Shown here: in pieces, positions 48,893-60,999 of the stretch
Layout: every line of letters begins with the position of its first letter
Numbering within the stretch: position 1 is the stretch's first letter
Source of the DNA: Utricularia gibba
Lineage: Eukaryota > Streptophyta > Magnoliopsida > Lamiales > Lentibulariaceae
Reading direction: 5' to 3'
DNA: 64,000 nucleotides
NCBI GenBank assembly: GCA_002189035.1
Contig: NEEC01000009.1
Span: 372,001 to 436,000 of the forward strand
Notes under the pieces: generated by a model
What the model saw: only the letters and a program-made list of their open reading frames with translations
The model's database searches: none
What the model was told of the DNA's origin: nothing
Made by a program: the position numbers and the translations under genes

Positions 48893-50657
48893 TCATGGAG
48901 CTTCTGATGCAGCAGAAACATAGGAGACAACAACTGTTAGATCGTCCAGCTTGCCACCGAAGTAAGAGAATCCAGCTTGTTGCGCTGCAGCAGAGAATGG
49001 TGTCACATTTTTGGTGTTGAGAGCTTGGATGCGTGCAGCTGCACCGATCTTGTCCGCAGTAGCTTCTGGGCTCAAGCCATTTTTCTTAGCTTCAGCCACG
49101 ATAATCTCAATCTCCCTGCTATATAGGTTATCAAACAACCCATCTGTTCCTGCAACTATTGCATCCCCAGCTTTGATTGGAATCTTGAAAATCTGAGGAA
49201 AGAAAGGAAAAAGATGATCAATTAATCCTCTTGTCCCTGAAAGTTGTAGTTGAACCAATGGCCAGGATGGTTGCTGGTGCAACAGACCTGCGCTGAACTT
49301 GGCGGATCTCCCATGTTGCTCCGTTCTAGTTGATATGGGAAATTGAAACCATGCTGTTGCACAGGGGATTGAAACACGGTCCGCCCATCTCGGATGATGA
49401 GGAAGCCACTATCTCCAAGATTAATGGCACTTAGGTCCTGTTGAAAGGGAAAAGGGTCATAACAGCCACAACCCCCAGGAATGGGACTTATAGAAAACGC
49501 GAAGGATCTACTTCAGACATGAATCAGATTACAGAAGCAATACATGCAACATGCTTATGCAGTGAGAAAATCAATGAAATAACGCACAATATCACTAAAA
49601 TCAATGTATATAATTTGATCGATGGAAAACTAAAGGCAACATATATAATATGTAGTGGTTCTAGTTGATCCCCGACTAAAACTACGCACCTGGTCTTTAA
49701 GAACAATGATGCAGGCAGTAGAAGAACCCAGGGACCTAGTCTTGGCATGTGCTTTTTCCAAGACATTTAAGAGATCAAGTTCTACTGGCAGTAGTTCTCT
49801 TAATACTTCCAACGAGTTCCTCATGAGTTCACGAGCATACGCCCCTGCATCAACACCAACATCAGCCCATCCCCCAACTCCATCTGCAACACCGATTGCA
49901 GACTCATCATGGGATATGAAGTAAGCATCTTCTCCCCCTGACTTTTCTTTAGCGGGGTGAGGAAGGTAAAATGCTCCGGATTCAAGCTTAAGAGAACTCT
50001 CCTTTAAATTCTTCCTAGAAAAAAATACCGCCACTTAAGAAATAAAAATTAAGTTGCCTACTATAAAAAAACGATCGATACTTCATAATTAGCATACTCC
50101 TCAACTGAAATAGCGAGACTTGTAATTTGATCCACGCTTAAAGAGTTATCAGCTGAAGCCTCAGATGCGGCAGCACCATCAGAGTAGCAAGAGAACGAGA
50201 GCATTCGCTGATTACTCAACCCCGCTGGAGAAAGGGAACTTGTGTTGTTAACCCAGGGCTCATCAGATTGCAGGCACCCATGAAGATAATGCAGGCTTTT
50301 AGCCTCTCCATTTCTCATGTTTACTCTACCCCGCCCACTTATCTGTCTACTCGTGCCAGTAAAGAACACGATAGGCTTCACAAAACCTGATAAATTTCCA
50401 CAAGTAGACACTAAACCATCAACAACGAGATCCCCCGAGGGAACTACAGAACCAGAAGTAGCCATAACCACCTCCCTAAAACCGATAAGATTACTTGAAT
50501 TTCTCAATAATTGAGAGGGATAGCAAGAAAAACCGCTGCGGGTGGTTCTAGCTGAGACACTCGTGTCTATAAATGGGTAAAGAAATTTCACACCGCGAAC
50601 CCTCAACCAGCTACTACTGCAGACGGAACTGAAACTCAAAACCAACCCGTACACCAT
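48893..50657 (-). CDS. PPTC7-like protein phosphatase 2C
   Basis: This Mn/Mg-dependent Ser/Thr phosphatase belongs to the compact PPTC7/SpoIIE-like branch, probably organellar. Exons: 50657-50098, 50014-49690, 49437-49288 and 49192-48893, in phase, giving 444 residues. ATG 50657 is the first true ATG; the frame upstream opens with TTG. Residues 1-185 are an Arg/Ser-rich extension, partly a possible transit peptide. The phosphatase core has KSGGEDAYFISHDESAIGVA (metal-binding Asp), DGVGGWADVGVDAGAYAREL, DLSAINLGDSGFLIIRDGRT, AIVAGTDGLFDNLYSREIEI and GGKLDDLTVVVSYV (metal-binding Asp pair). The frame is intact. Arabidopsis At5g66720 and At4g16580 are remembered relatives. Confidence 0.9.
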
Positions 50658-50953
50658 CTTCCCACAAATAACTCGATTCCGGTCTTCCCCATACGCCAAA
50701 ACTGCAAAAAAAAACCAGAGAGATTCTTATGCACAGGGCACCAACGCAAAACCTCAAAACCACATAAACACAGAAAAAGGAACAAGCAAATACAGATTTC
50801 TTATCCAGAGGAAATGGAGCCCACGACGAAATCCCCGCGGTGAGGAGGAAGCTTGAGCTCCAGCCAAGTGGTTCCCCCTAATCGAATATGCCGCCCACCA
50901 GAAATACCTAATTTGAATTCATTTGGATTTTGCGCCCAAAAGTCGTCACAAAA

Positions 50954-51006
50954 TGGGCCCAACGTTGCAAGCAAGGCCTGCTAAAGAAAGCTCGGAGCCC
51001 GGCCCA
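50954..51006 (-). promoter_or_regulatory. Site II elements upstream of PP2C
   Basis: A palindromic TGGGCCCA lies at 50954-50961 and a minus-strand TGGGCC at 51001-51006, about 300-350 bp before the PP2C ATG. Regulation by TCP factors is inferred. Confidence 0.45.
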
Positions 51007-51331
51007 ATAACCTTAAATCTTATTTATTTTTTTAAAAAAATTATCTCCAACCATCGGTCAACCTCCTCCTCAATACCACAGAATAGAGTTGCTTTCAACC
51101 AGGTATAATTTGTACAAGCCGTTTCCTGCCTGTCTGAGATTATCCATTTGAATTTATTATTTTTAAAATATATTATATTATTGGATAATGGAGCCACCAC
51201 TCCAGAGGGTGAGGTGGCCACGCTCACACCTGATTCAGTTAACCCGAGTAGGATTAAATCTGGCAACCATGGTTAGGTTGTATCCGCAGGAGGAAGGGTT
51301 AAAGCTATTAATAAAAAAATAAAGAAAATAG

Positions 51332-51361
51332 GGGATTAATAATAATAATAATAATAATAAT
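51332..51361. repeat. (TAA)n microsatellite
   Basis: A perfect TAA trinucleotide run of about nine units in intergenic DNA. Confidence 0.9.
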
Positions 51362-51575
51362 CACATGATATGATAGAATAGAAAACCAATAGTACATTTG
51401 GTTTTCTTACAACTAGATCATCACTACAAGGCGTCCATCAGTCAGAGTCCCATTCCCTAGACCAGGAGTGGAAAGCATAAGACACAGACCAAAGGGAGGG
51501 CCCCACCCACCCACCACAGGCTTTGGGAGCTGATTAGGGGTGATTAATTAGGCATAAGCACCTCTCTGGAGTTAA

Positions 51576-52547
51576 TCACATGTAGTAGTTGTTGTTATTA
51601 CCCCAGGCCAGTCCCTGCCCGTAGCCACCACCGTACACGCTCTCCATGTCTTGCATTCCCACGAAGAGGAGTTCCTCCATCGAGAATGCGGAGGAGGAGC
51701 TGGGGCTGTTGCTGTTGCCGTTGCAGTTGATGCTGCTTCTCTCTGAGAGCCGCTGTATCTCCATCTTCGCCACGTCGAGTTGTTCTTTCAGCTTCAGTAG
51801 CTGGAAGGAAGGAAATTCAGGGTTGCTTCAAGCTTCTGGGACAACTAGGGTTTGAGGGCATGAGAGAGGATGAATGTAACGTGGTTACCTCCGACTCGAG
51901 GCGGCATTTCTCGACAACGGCGACGTCGTGCTCCGCCTTCAGCTTCGAGTACTCCTCCTCAAGTTTCTTGACCTTCCACCGGGCGCGCCGGTTCTGGAAC
52001 CACACTGCGACCTGGCGTGAGTCCAGTCCCAACTCCGCCGCTAGCCGATCTTTTCTCTCTGTCTCCAGCTTATGTTCACACCCGAAGCTCCGTTCGAGCA
52101 TGTTCACCTAAAGAGTTGAATAATGGAGAAAAGTGATTAAGCTACTTGGTTGCCTGCATTTTCCAGGTTTAGGACGTGGGATCAAACACCACCTAGAAAT
52201 CAAATTCTAATCTTAGGATTGAGAATTAATTTCCAATTGAAAGTTAGAAATTGTGAACACTCCCGTCGTAGTGTACATTGTGTTTCTGGTTAAAACACAC
52301 ACCTGCTCTTCACTGAGCTTCCTCTTCCTCATGACCCCATCGTCCGTACTCTTCTTCTTTCTCCGCCTCCGCTGCGGCTGCTTCGACGCTCCTGCCCAAC
52401 TAATTTTTTTCAGCAAAACAAGGAAGAGGAGCTTTGTGCAGGTATTGAAACTGACTGACCTTGTTCTGGTGGAAGCTGTGGGTAAATCCCATCACTACGG
52501 TACTCAGAAACGAACATCGCATCATCCAAGTCCTCCTGCTGGTTCAT
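51576..52547 (-). CDS. HD-Zip class I transcription factor (ATHB21/40/53 type)
   Basis: These factors bind CAATNATTG as dimers; the Arabidopsis trio restrains axillary bud outgrowth through ABA. Exons: 52547-52460, 52391-52303, 52107-51889 and 51800-51576, in phase, giving 206 residues. [20 protein letters not shown] opens a short acidic N-terminus, then a basic stretch ([10 protein letters not shown]). The homeodomain begins [20 protein letters not shown] and ends in the recognition helix [20 protein letters not shown]. The leucine zipper follows directly ([40 protein letters not shown]). The C-terminus is Ser/Asn/Gly-rich. The basic run before the homeodomain and the short tail place it in the HB21/40/53 clade. 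The frame is intact. Confidence 0.93.
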
Positions 52548-55500
52548 AATTTTTTCTTTTTCCTTTTCCTTTTCTTCTTCCGTCGATAGTACAATAAGCT
52601 TTCTCTTACATCAGAAGAGTTTTCCTCTTGGAAGGAACCACGAAGCCGCGGGCTTGAACCAGGTAGCCACCTGGAAACCGGGGACCCGGCTTATAAAAAG
52701 ATGGGTCCTGTAAATTACCCTTGGTTTTTGGTGCTATTTTCGACAATGCCATTTTTCATGATGCCCACACTTTCTTTTTTGTGAGTCATTGTTTGCTGCA
52801 ACGGGGACTGTAAATGATTCCATACTGCATAATTCAAGGTATTGCAGTCTTTGACTTGGAAAGTCGGTAGGGAGCTAGTTACCAGACATGTATCACATGG
52901 TTTTACATTTTCTTGCAGTCCACTAATTTTAGAGGCTCCATCCACAGCAGAGCACAGAGCTACTGCAAATGCAAGTGTGATCATAAGCAAGCGTGGGATC
53001 TGGCTTTGCGTTCCAATTCCAAATCTGCGGAGGAGGCCATGGAATCTGAGCATCATCTAACACAAACAGGATTGCAATGTAAATGGATTTAAGCACATTC
53101 TTGGTGTGAACTGTGCATGGTAAACAGGTCATTTAACGTGGATTGATGTGTGTGGTACACAAGGCCACACGTGCACGATCCTTGGCACGAATCTCTTGTG
53201 AACGAATACTGACAAATAGCATATACAAAAGGGATGGTACGTTCCCATTTTTTAATAGACCGGCTTTAAGGTGTGCATCTGGTTCGCCGTTTGTTGATTC
53301 CATCAGTTTCACGTCATTGCAGAAATGAATGAATACCCACATGCAGAATATGTTAAACCATGCGAAACTCCAATCCCCCAATAGGAGACTTTGAGCCGCT
53401 TGTGTTGAAATGGGGTTCGGTTCCAAGCTGCTCTCTGCTTGGTCTGTGCAAGAAAGAAACCCTTTTTGACTTTTCAAGCCTCTCACGCCTTTGTCGTCTT
53501 GCAGTTCTTTCTCTCCCATCCATCCCTCTTTAATGTTTGGTTTTGCGAGGCCCACCACGATTCCCAACCTCATCTAAACACACACACACACACACCAGTC
53601 ACCACTCTTTTCTATTTGCCCCTTTCTTTCAATCGCAGGCAGCCTTCCATTCCACCCTCCACGGAGGGGACCCCATCTTATCTTACTTACACCCCACGAC
53701 TCCAAAAATCAACACCCCTTTTTGTCCCAACTCCTAAAAGAAAACTCGCCCCTAGGTTTTAGTCCGTTTTAGACCTGTGGGTTTGTTTAATTGGGTCTGC
53801 GTCAACCCAATTTGGAGGCCGTGCCGCAACGCATTCTCCCCTCCTTCCACCCTATGCAACAGTCTTCTGGGACGACTGCAACTGGACTGGAGCCTGCCTG
53901 CTCCATGAGATTAGGGTTTGGTGGAGTTGCGTCCTGTGCCGTGTGACGAGACGTAACTGAACCGATGGGTTCACACTGTAGACGCATCCAAGATTTTTTT
54001 TCTCCGATCCAAAAAGCAGCATGTGTGAGTGTGGAGGAGGAGAATTGTCATGGACGGTGGTGGGCCACCACTCACGTCAATTTTATCATTTACTCCGGCA
54101 GACCCTATTCGTAATTTCCAAACGTGGGAGGGCGCGGATGCAAATACTCTTGGGGCCGAATTCGCATTTCCCCTAAACATTTCACCCCAATCACACACAC
54201 ACACAGTGATTTAGTGGTGCGACGCTGTTATTACAAGGCGACGATTAAAGTTAAAGGCAAGCATAGCGACAGCTTCCACGCCGAGGGCAACGGCACATGG
54301 TGGGACCCTGCAACCTTTACACGCGTCACCACCACCAACCCTCACGCTCGGGGGACCAAAACCTCCCCTAGGCGATGCTCCACCACCTTGGCCAGCAATA
54401 ATTAATATCTATTCCACTTCTCTCCTTTTTTTTTTTCTTATCTTATAATATAATAATTATATTCATGACATCATGAAATTCTACATATATTTTTATACCC
54501 CTGAATCAGCAAGACAGGGTTCTGAAATTAGGATGTATTTTATAAAACATGTATTATAATATAAAGAGATAAGCCAAGTGCTACAACCAACCAGAGCAAC
54601 TGTCACACTCGGTACAAACCGAGCCTCCTACCGCAACACTCGGCACTTGCCCGTCCTCTCTTTTTCCAAGTTATACACCTTGCACCGCGTGACACCCCGC
54701 ACTTTGTACCCAAGTTTAAGGAACTTATTCGAACGTTTACTCTATAGTCTATACTCATGTAAAGTTGACATTAAGTACACAAGAAATATAGATCATATTA
54801 TAAAATATTCGAATCAATTGATTATTAGTTATTTGAAATTTATTATATATTTAACTATTTCAATTTCAATTCTCGATATGAAATTTTTTTGCTCTAATAT
54901 ACGTCCTTAAGTCGAGCTGGTATTTGATCCAATTAAGACTTGCTTTTTGTGTATGATTATAGATAATACTCATATCATAAATAGATCTAATTTTTGTTGC
55001 CTAAACTGAATGAATCTTTTTTGTATTTTTTTTTTTCACCAAAACTCAAGTTTATATGAAACTTATCTGAACTGCCCAAGTTGTATCGTGAGTCAAACAC
55101 TCTGATATCATGTTAAAATTAAGGATGCAATAGAGTTAGATGAACATACGTGAAATCCAAGTATACAATAAACGTAAATCATATTAGAAAAAATTAAATT
55201 TAATCAATTAATAGTGATTTACAATTTTAATATATTCGACTATTTCACATTTAAGTTATGATATAAGATTTATCTGTTCTATTACATAGGACAACATTTG
55301 TTATAAAACCCAAATACTACATACGGCATTCACGGGTTGATAATATTATATATTATAAAAAAAATTAAAAATAATTTAATACTTAAAATTCTTTCATGAA
55401 AAATAAATAATAAATATTTATATGTGATTATTTATTATATGAATAATAAAATGTATCAATAAAAAGAAAGAATATAATTGATAATGCATGGATATTATTG

Positions 55501-58248
55501 TCTTTTTATATCATAGGATTAGTTACATCCATTGATATCATTGGTTTATATTTCAATATAAATTTAAAAGTAAATAAGAAAACCATGTTGATAATTTTAA
55601 ATATTATTTTCACTAAAAAAATGATTCATGTATGCTATTTAACATATACTAAATTTTCACCTCTTATCAAAGGAGCTCCTAGTGTCCCCCATCCCCAATG
55701 AATCAATAAAATAAATTAATTCTGACAAAATATAAAAAAATAGCTATAAAAACCCATTTTTGACTCGATCAAACACATATCAATCTAATACATTTCGGTA
55801 TATAATTCTATGGATTATTTTTCTTTTGCAACTTTGTCATTTAATGCCGATTTATATTAAAAAGTCATTATTACCCCTCATACACGCACAAAAAAAAAAA
55901 AAAAGAAATGATCAAAATTTCGAGAGAATGTGGACAACTTTTTTTATAGCCTAAATTTCGATGTAAATAAAGTCCGTAAAACTTTGTCCGAATTTAAAAC
56001 GGGTGTTTTATTGGAATTCCTCCTCCTGTCATTAGCTAGGGTTTTGGTGGTATAGAATAGTGGACCAGCAGCATACGGTCGAATTCTTTTCACGTGTTTT
56101 TATAAAAAATTTTGGGAAACATTATCTGGTCAAACCAATTAAAAAATTGAAAAAAATACTGATTTTCCAACCACTAGTCGTTGCTGTTTTATTTCATTTT
56201 ATGTCGTTGGAAAAAAGAAAATATATATCTGGGAAAGATTTTGGAGTTGATTGAAAAAATCAAAATTTCGAAGAAGTAATTTGAATTTTGTTGAAATTTA
56301 AAACATGTGGTGATAATACTATTCCAATCTTCCGTACTCTTTGATGCCCAACCGTCAGGGACGTGACATGGAATCATTTACTCGCGACTCCAAACATTTC
56401 ACTTGAAAAGTGTACTGCAACCGTAGAGGGTAAAAAACTGCTCAAATCATATGAACATTTTTGCATTTCATTTTAATTTCCACCGATTTGGGTTAGCAAC
56501 CCGGCTACACTCTCCTTCGCCCCGACAAATGCCTTGGAAAGGGGAGGAGGAAGAGCTCCGGCATCGAGATAATGCGACGCCGTTTAGTCGGAAAATGGAG
56601 GGGATGCAAGGTAGGGTTTCAAAAAGAGGGAGGGAGGGTGAAGTGTTGGTTGTGTGAGGACAAGGGGAGGGCATTTCTGGAATGGGGGGGGGGTTCAAAA
56701 CCCTAGCAAGGAAGGAGTAAATGCGTCACCGGGTTCCTAGAACAACGGCGAGGGTATTAGTGGAATAGGGGGGCATTGCAAACCCTAGAGGAGAGTGGGA
56801 CAAGGAGTGACGTGGTGGAGAGACAGAGAGGGGTTGTCTTTATCCATTACATGTAGCCACGTGTTCGCCTATTCGTGCGCCGATTCAGCCCCCCCGAGCC
56901 ACCTTCACTTCACCTGCCGACCAGTCACAATCAGACGCCTATCGCTTGGTGACTCGGTCCTATGCTGTTGTTCTTGTTGTTGTCCCAAGGCATCAGAATC
57001 ACGCAACTCAGGGATACACACTAAACCAAGAGAGCAGGCAGGATTTTTCAGGCTGATTGGAATTTTCAGCACTCTACCATAGAATGGCATAAACTGATAC
57101 ACTAAAGGAACGCTATACTTTGCTTGTTCGATGAACGCCTTGTGGTATGAAATGGTCTGCATCAAGAAGCTGATTTTGTTTTGGGGATGGAGGGTGACAT
57201 GGGAACAATGAGAGCGTGTCCAATGGCACAGCGGAGGCTCTTAATTGCCGAAAGGAAACCAGGAAGAAAAGAAGGGGCTGACTGATACTTGTCTAGTCAT
57301 TGCTTAGAAAACCGAAATTATCCCAACAAAATTCCTGAATCCTGATGTAATTTGACGGGCCAGAGCGAATGCCTGCCTGATAACTCTTACCTTACCCTTG
57401 AACCCCTTTTCACTTCTCATAATTCCTTGGCAGTTTTGCACCCCTTTTTTCTAGTTGTAATTGTGTGCTGACAGGTTTTGGGCCAGAGCTAACACCAACA
57501 GGCTAAGTCTTGGTCCAGTTGTTTTCGAGCATGAGCCCACCCGTCTTGTAGCCAGTCATACACCGTGTGCGTGGATGGACTCTATTGTTGTAGAAGAAAT
57601 GTACAAGCCGATTGCCTCCAAACTGTTTCACATTTTTTTCCTACTAACTAACTGCTGATATGTTTAAGTGCTTCCAGGCTGAAGTCTTAGACAGCAGAGC
57701 AGGGCTGGTTTGCTAACTTAGGCGTCACCGAGGTTTGCTGTGTTTGATTCTCCATTCCACGGTCGCGGTTGCAGACACATCATACCTGTGGTTGGTTGGA
57801 TTCTCCAAATAAGGCCATTGCACCAGACCGACACCAACGTTTGAGCCATTTGCACGTGGGGGCAATCAATGAGGAGATTGCACCCCTTGATCCAAAAGGG
57901 CAGCCATCGCGTCGGTAGCTTTCAGAAGGAGCACATCACGTGACCCCCACGTGAATGGGGATGAAATGTCCCTGCAGATGCAAATTCCGGGATGAAATCT
58001 CCCTGTCACGAATCCAATGACATCTTTCAAGTAAAGAGAATGTCTTCCTACATTGAAACCTCTCCATCTCCAACACCAGTGTGGAGAATGAATCATATTA
58101 TAGATCATGCTTTCATTTCTGAAAACATTGCATACATCCGTAACATAAATACATAACAGCTACTCGATGTAATGACAGAGATTAAGGATCTAGGAGTTGG
58201 GAGGCAGCAGATGGCGTCTCTGCTTCAAACAACTCCAGAAACCACCTA
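52548..58248. other. Large gene-poor region
   Basis: No gene was recognised in 5.7 kb. It contains CA repeats at about 53578-53597 and 54191-54203. From 54410 to 56400 the DNA is very AT-rich and includes a diverged direct repeat (listed separately). G-rich DNA with repeated AAACCCTA-like words lies at 56690-56800. Two CACGTG cores and a short near-duplicate (GGATGAAATGTCCCTG, GGATGAAATCTCCCTG) lie at 57935-58005. The last 300 bases are probably the 3' UTR of the BZR1-like gene. Minus-strand frames at 52715-53056 and 53133-53573 have no recognisable domain. Confidence 0.45.
54770..55290. repeat. Diverged direct repeat, two ~120-bp copies
   Basis: Copy 1 is about 54780-54900 and copy 2 about 55165-55290. 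Both run in the order ATCATATTA, a GAATCAATTGATT/TTAATCAATTAAT word, TATTTAACTATTTCA/TATTCGACTATTTCA, a GATATGAAAT/GATATAAGAT word and then GCTCTA/GTTCTA. The similarity was seen by eye in AT-rich DNA, so the borders are approximate. Confidence 0.4.
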
Positions 58249-59437
58249 TCATGAACTGGTTTTCCCTGATCCAAGTGTGAGCTCCAACTCATCCATCCCG
58301 ACGTCGTGTATGATTTCACCTTCCCAAGCCTTGACACCACAATCTTGATGCTTGAATTTCAGATCAACTGAAGTGGCACCCTTTTCTCCCCCCATCCAAC
58401 GTGACCCTGAAGATCACTCTTGCCGGCCAGAGGTTTCAATATGTTATAGGTGGCAGCTGTTGCTGGGATGTGGTTGAAGCTGAGCTGCCAGACATCAGAT
58501 TTAATGGCGGAGAAATCTGCCTCATCGCATTCTGGAATGGGGATTGGCTTTAGAAGTTGGCGCCTCTTGGTTTTGGGACTGGATGGGGCTGAGGCGGCAA
58601 AAATTGTGTTCCTAAGAGAATTCAATGATTTTCTAGAAACAGGCTGAAAAAATGGCTTGGGATTTGAGCTTCTCGTTGGGGAGGAAAGTGGAGGGGTCAC
58701 TGGGGCACTAGAGGATATGCGTAGAGGAGGAATTAAGGAAGGAACTGATGACATGTTGCAGAGAAAGGGGAGATTGTAGGATGATGAATTTCCTTCACAT
58801 CTGCTGGGGCTTGGAAATGAGGAAGATGATGGACTCGCCTGGTAAGAAGGCATCGGGCTCGGAAAAGCTGACGAATTTGGGCTCGGTTGAATCGATGAAC
58901 ACCTGCTGATATTCCTTGACTCCACTGGAGTGTCTCCTAAGGGTGGCTTGCAGCCCTGTATGAAAGTTAACAATTTAAGTATCATACAAAACAATCCGAT
59001 CGCCCGGGTACATGGCAAAATAGATTTCAACAAACATGGATTTCAAGAAACGGACAAGCAGATAAAGACCGCAGATCAAAAGTACACTCAGAAACAGCCG
59101 CGGAAACACCATCAATTGAACAAAAATCGAATATTAATCCCTAACTAAAAAAGGAAATGAGGGATCAACCAAATTGCAGAGCGAAGCCGAATGAATCAAC
59201 GGAACGCACCTTGCGATAAGTGGTTCCATCTTCTTCGACAACCCACCCAGCCTCCCTACAAAGCGCCTTCAAAACCTCGTTGTTATCACAGTGTTTGGGA
59301 AGCTTGTAACCGCCCTGAGATCGAAGCCCAGCGTAGACCTTAGCGGCGATGGCTCTTCTCCTCCTCTCTCGCCGCTTGTTGTTCTCCCTCTCCTTCCAAG
59401 TCGGCTGCCTCCCCGCCGATGCACCCATCGCCGTCAT
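58249..59437 (-). CDS. BES1/BZR1 homologue (BEH), frame broken near the C-terminus
   Basis: These are brassinosteroid-response transcription factors that shuttle to the nucleus when dephosphorylated. Exon 1 is 59437-59210 and exon 2 is 58955-58249. [19 protein letters not shown] opens the atypical bHLH DNA-binding region ([59 protein letters not shown]). Exon 2 has the Ser/Pro-rich GSK3-phosphorylated region ([20 protein letters not shown]) and a PEST-like [10 protein letters not shown]. The expected C-terminus ([27 protein letters not shown], containing an LxLxL repression motif) lies one base out of frame after GHVGWGEK. One A missing in the run opposite 58382-58385 explains it and gives about 311 residues. 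As written, the protein stops at 58359, losing the repression motif. Confidence 0.88.
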
Positions 59438-59464
59438 TCGCCAACTCGCCCGCGCCGGAGACTC

Positions 59465-59490
59465 GCTCTCTCTCTCCCTCTCTCTCTCTG
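59465..59490 (-). promoter_or_regulatory. GA-repeat in the BZR1-like leader
   Basis: A (GA)n tract interrupted once lies 28-53 bp before the ATG at 59437. GA repeats near plant start sites bind BPC/GAGA factors. The tract is direct; its function is inferred. Confidence 0.5.
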
Positions 59491-60999
59491 TATTATTGAA
59501 CTCCCTCCCGGTGCGCAGGTGAGAGCGCTCAATTAGTAGGAAGCTTGTGGCCCCCACCCACATGCTTCGCATGCTTTTACTTGAAAAAAGTTGCTTTGTT
59601 TTTTTAAAAAAACAAAAATAACTACAAATGAAATGAATAGTATCTTAGTAAATTAATTTCCATGGGTTATGGGCTGGATTCATCATTAATGTGAAAACCA
59701 AACTCACAATTCACTTGCCATTTGTGAATTTAAATAAAATAGTTAATGAAAATGACATATAATATATTTTATTAACATAATTTATTTGCACTATTTGATA
59801 TACAAGATACATCTAATTTCTAAATTTTGATATATTAAATAAAATTAATTGCCAATATTTTGTATCTTTTATGTTCTTTTTATCATTAACTATTTACTTA
59901 TTTTTTACGATAAAAAGATTTAAAAATATTGAATTATAAGTTTCGTAAAAGTATTTGAATATTCTATATAATTAATTTTACTATTTGAAAATCAAACATA
60001 TTTGATTCTCATTTATTATTCAAAATGGATGCTCACATGTTCCATTACTAGTTGTGAGAAGGTGTAAAATTGGGTGAAGATTAGGATTTGATAATATATA
60101 TATTAGTTTTTTCTAAATAAAAGTATGAAAATAGATTTTATTTGAATTAAAAATAATAAATATTAATCATAAATATTTAATGAGAATAAATACCAATTCT
60201 TGGTGATTAAATACTTTAAAATTCTAATACAATAACAATTGATATATATTTAAAATTATTATAGAATTAAGTTATGTATAGAATATCAAAAATGAGAATT
60301 GATTTTAATAGTTAAATAACATATTTATTAATAATTATATTTATAAATTTTAATTTAAAAATATATTTTTAAATCATTATAAAAATATTATATGATTTTT
60401 GAATTATAATTTATATAATTACTTTAATTAAATATATTTATATTAAAATTATAATTTAAAAATTAAAGTAATTAACTTATTAATAATTATAATTATTTAT
60501 CAAAAATAGATATTACTTTAGTTTCTAATTTAGAATAAGTGATAGAAAATCAATTATCGTAGTGAAGCTACCGTATTATGTTTATCATAGAATTTAATTG
60601 ATTTTGAAAAATTGATTTTTGTAGAATAAAATTTGTTATACATGTTAAAGACAAAATCAATTCGATTCTTATAATTTAGGAAGCTTAGCTAAATATCCAG
60701 ACCAACTGGTTACTATTTTGCCGGTGGCTTGGCGAAAAGAAGAAACCAAGAGATCCAGCGGGGCCCCACTCCCCGACGAGCTTCAACGCCATCGCGTGGT
60801 TGATGGTCTGTCTGTTTCCCCTTTTAACTTCGCTTCTATGGCTTCCGCCTCCGCCGCCCAAGTTCTCCGGGTATCATTCTGCTCGCAAACGCTGCCCTTT
60901 CATCTCCATGACTATCGATCTGAGCCAGCTGTTGCTCTGCCTGCGCTACAGCCATGTCGCCTACTTCTGATGCTCCTTCACCTCTTCCAATTTCTGGAT
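59491..60999. other. AT-rich intergenic region
   Basis: The BZR1-like promoter is followed from 59580 to 60700 by very AT-rich DNA without features. GC-rich DNA resumes at about 60715 and may include the decayed 3' half of the MYB pseudogene. The plus-strand open frame at 60718-61218 (166 codons) has no recognisable domain. Confidence 0.45.

Larger units (their letters stand above)
50658..51575. other. PP2C promoter and HD-Zip 3' flank
   Basis: Upstream of PP2C are TGGGCC elements (listed separately) and an AT-rich stretch at 51020-51180. A (TAA)n microsatellite lies at about 51332-51361. The bases next to 51575 are probably HD-Zip 3' UTR. Confidence 0.5.

Noticed and set aside
52715..53056. 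113-codon minus-strand frame with a signal-peptide-like segment (LLMITLAFAVALCSAVDGA)
   Set aside because: No family was recognised, and no splice or promoter support was found. It could be a small secreted protein, but the evidence is too thin to list as a gene.
53133..53573. 146-codon minus-strand frame
   Set aside because: It has no domain, irregular composition and no recognised homologue.
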